Source of the DNA: CAYMJK01 sp043101635
GTDB lineage: Bacteria > Planctomycetota > Phycisphaerae > Phycisphaerales > UBA1924
Assembly: GCA_043101635.1 (NCBI GenBank)
Contig: JBICIE010000109.1
Span: 1 to 5,040, forward strand
Reading direction: 5' to 3'
DNA length: 5,040 nt
Within the stretch, counting starts at the first letter, position 1. Every line of letters starts with the position of its first letter. The notes under the pieces are model-generated. The model saw only the letters and a program-made list of their open reading frames with translations, did not search any database and was not told the DNA's origin. Both the position numbers and the translations under genes were made by a program. Below, piece by piece: positions 5,025-5,040 of this stretch.

Positions 5025-5040
5025 AGATCGGAAGAGCACA
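5025..5040. other. Illumina TruSeq adapter remnant at the contig end
   Basis: AGATCGGAAGAGCACA matches the first 16 bases of the standard TruSeq read-1 adapter exactly. It sits at the very end of the window, so it is untrimmed library sequence, not genome. Its reverse complement gives the spurious peptide start LFRS. Confidence 0.93.

Noticed and set aside
4899..5039. N-terminal extension of the methyltransferase beginning LFRSGRW
   Set aside because: The first residues come from the adapter and the rest from the tail of the upstream paralogue in another frame. The GTG at 4898 has a ribosome site and gives a normal family length.

Overview
The window is GC-rich bacterial DNA and looks like one contig of a metagenome assembly. 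The last 16 bases match the start of the Illumina TruSeq adapter, so the right edge is a library end rather than genome. No marker fixes the taxonomy. High GC, few clear ribosome binding sites, a membrane protein with a short N-terminal CxxC...CPECG zinc ribbon, and two kinds of short intergenic direct-repeat element suggest Planctomycetota (perhaps Phycisphaerae). That is an inference of moderate to low confidence.

Left part (1-502, + strand): the C-terminal two thirds of proC, pyrroline-5-carboxylate reductase, the last step of proline synthesis. Its beginning lies outside the window. From 503 to 1070 I see no convincing gene. This stretch holds, in order, a CACAGAT direct-repeat element right after the proC stop, ten 21-bp tandem repeats with A-tracts spaced by two helical turns (661-870), and a hairpin-dense segment (932-1076). 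The last hairpin covers the stop codon of the converging gene.

Middle (1071-1868, - strand): an unrecognised multi-pass membrane protein with an N-terminal four-cysteine zinc-ribbon motif. Upstream of it, 1869-2041 has no gene but holds a perfect 8-bp hairpin and a CTGCG-type direct-repeat element next to the permease stop.

Right part (2042-5024, - strand): a compact operon read right to left. It contains the tail of one SAM-dependent methyltransferase-like gene, a complete second methyltransferase whose C-terminus is clearly paralogous to the first, an ABC transporter ATPase and an ABC-2 type permease. Methyltransferase to ATPase and ATPase to permease each overlap by ATGA, so translation is probably coupled. 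ATPase and permease should form one membrane transporter. The methyltransferases may act on its substrate or simply share its transcription; the substrate cannot be read from sequence.

Most worth a second look: the tandem methyltransferase duplication joined to the transporter, the phased 21-bp repeat array, the structured intergenic segment, and the artefactual contig end. I found no convincing wholly new system.
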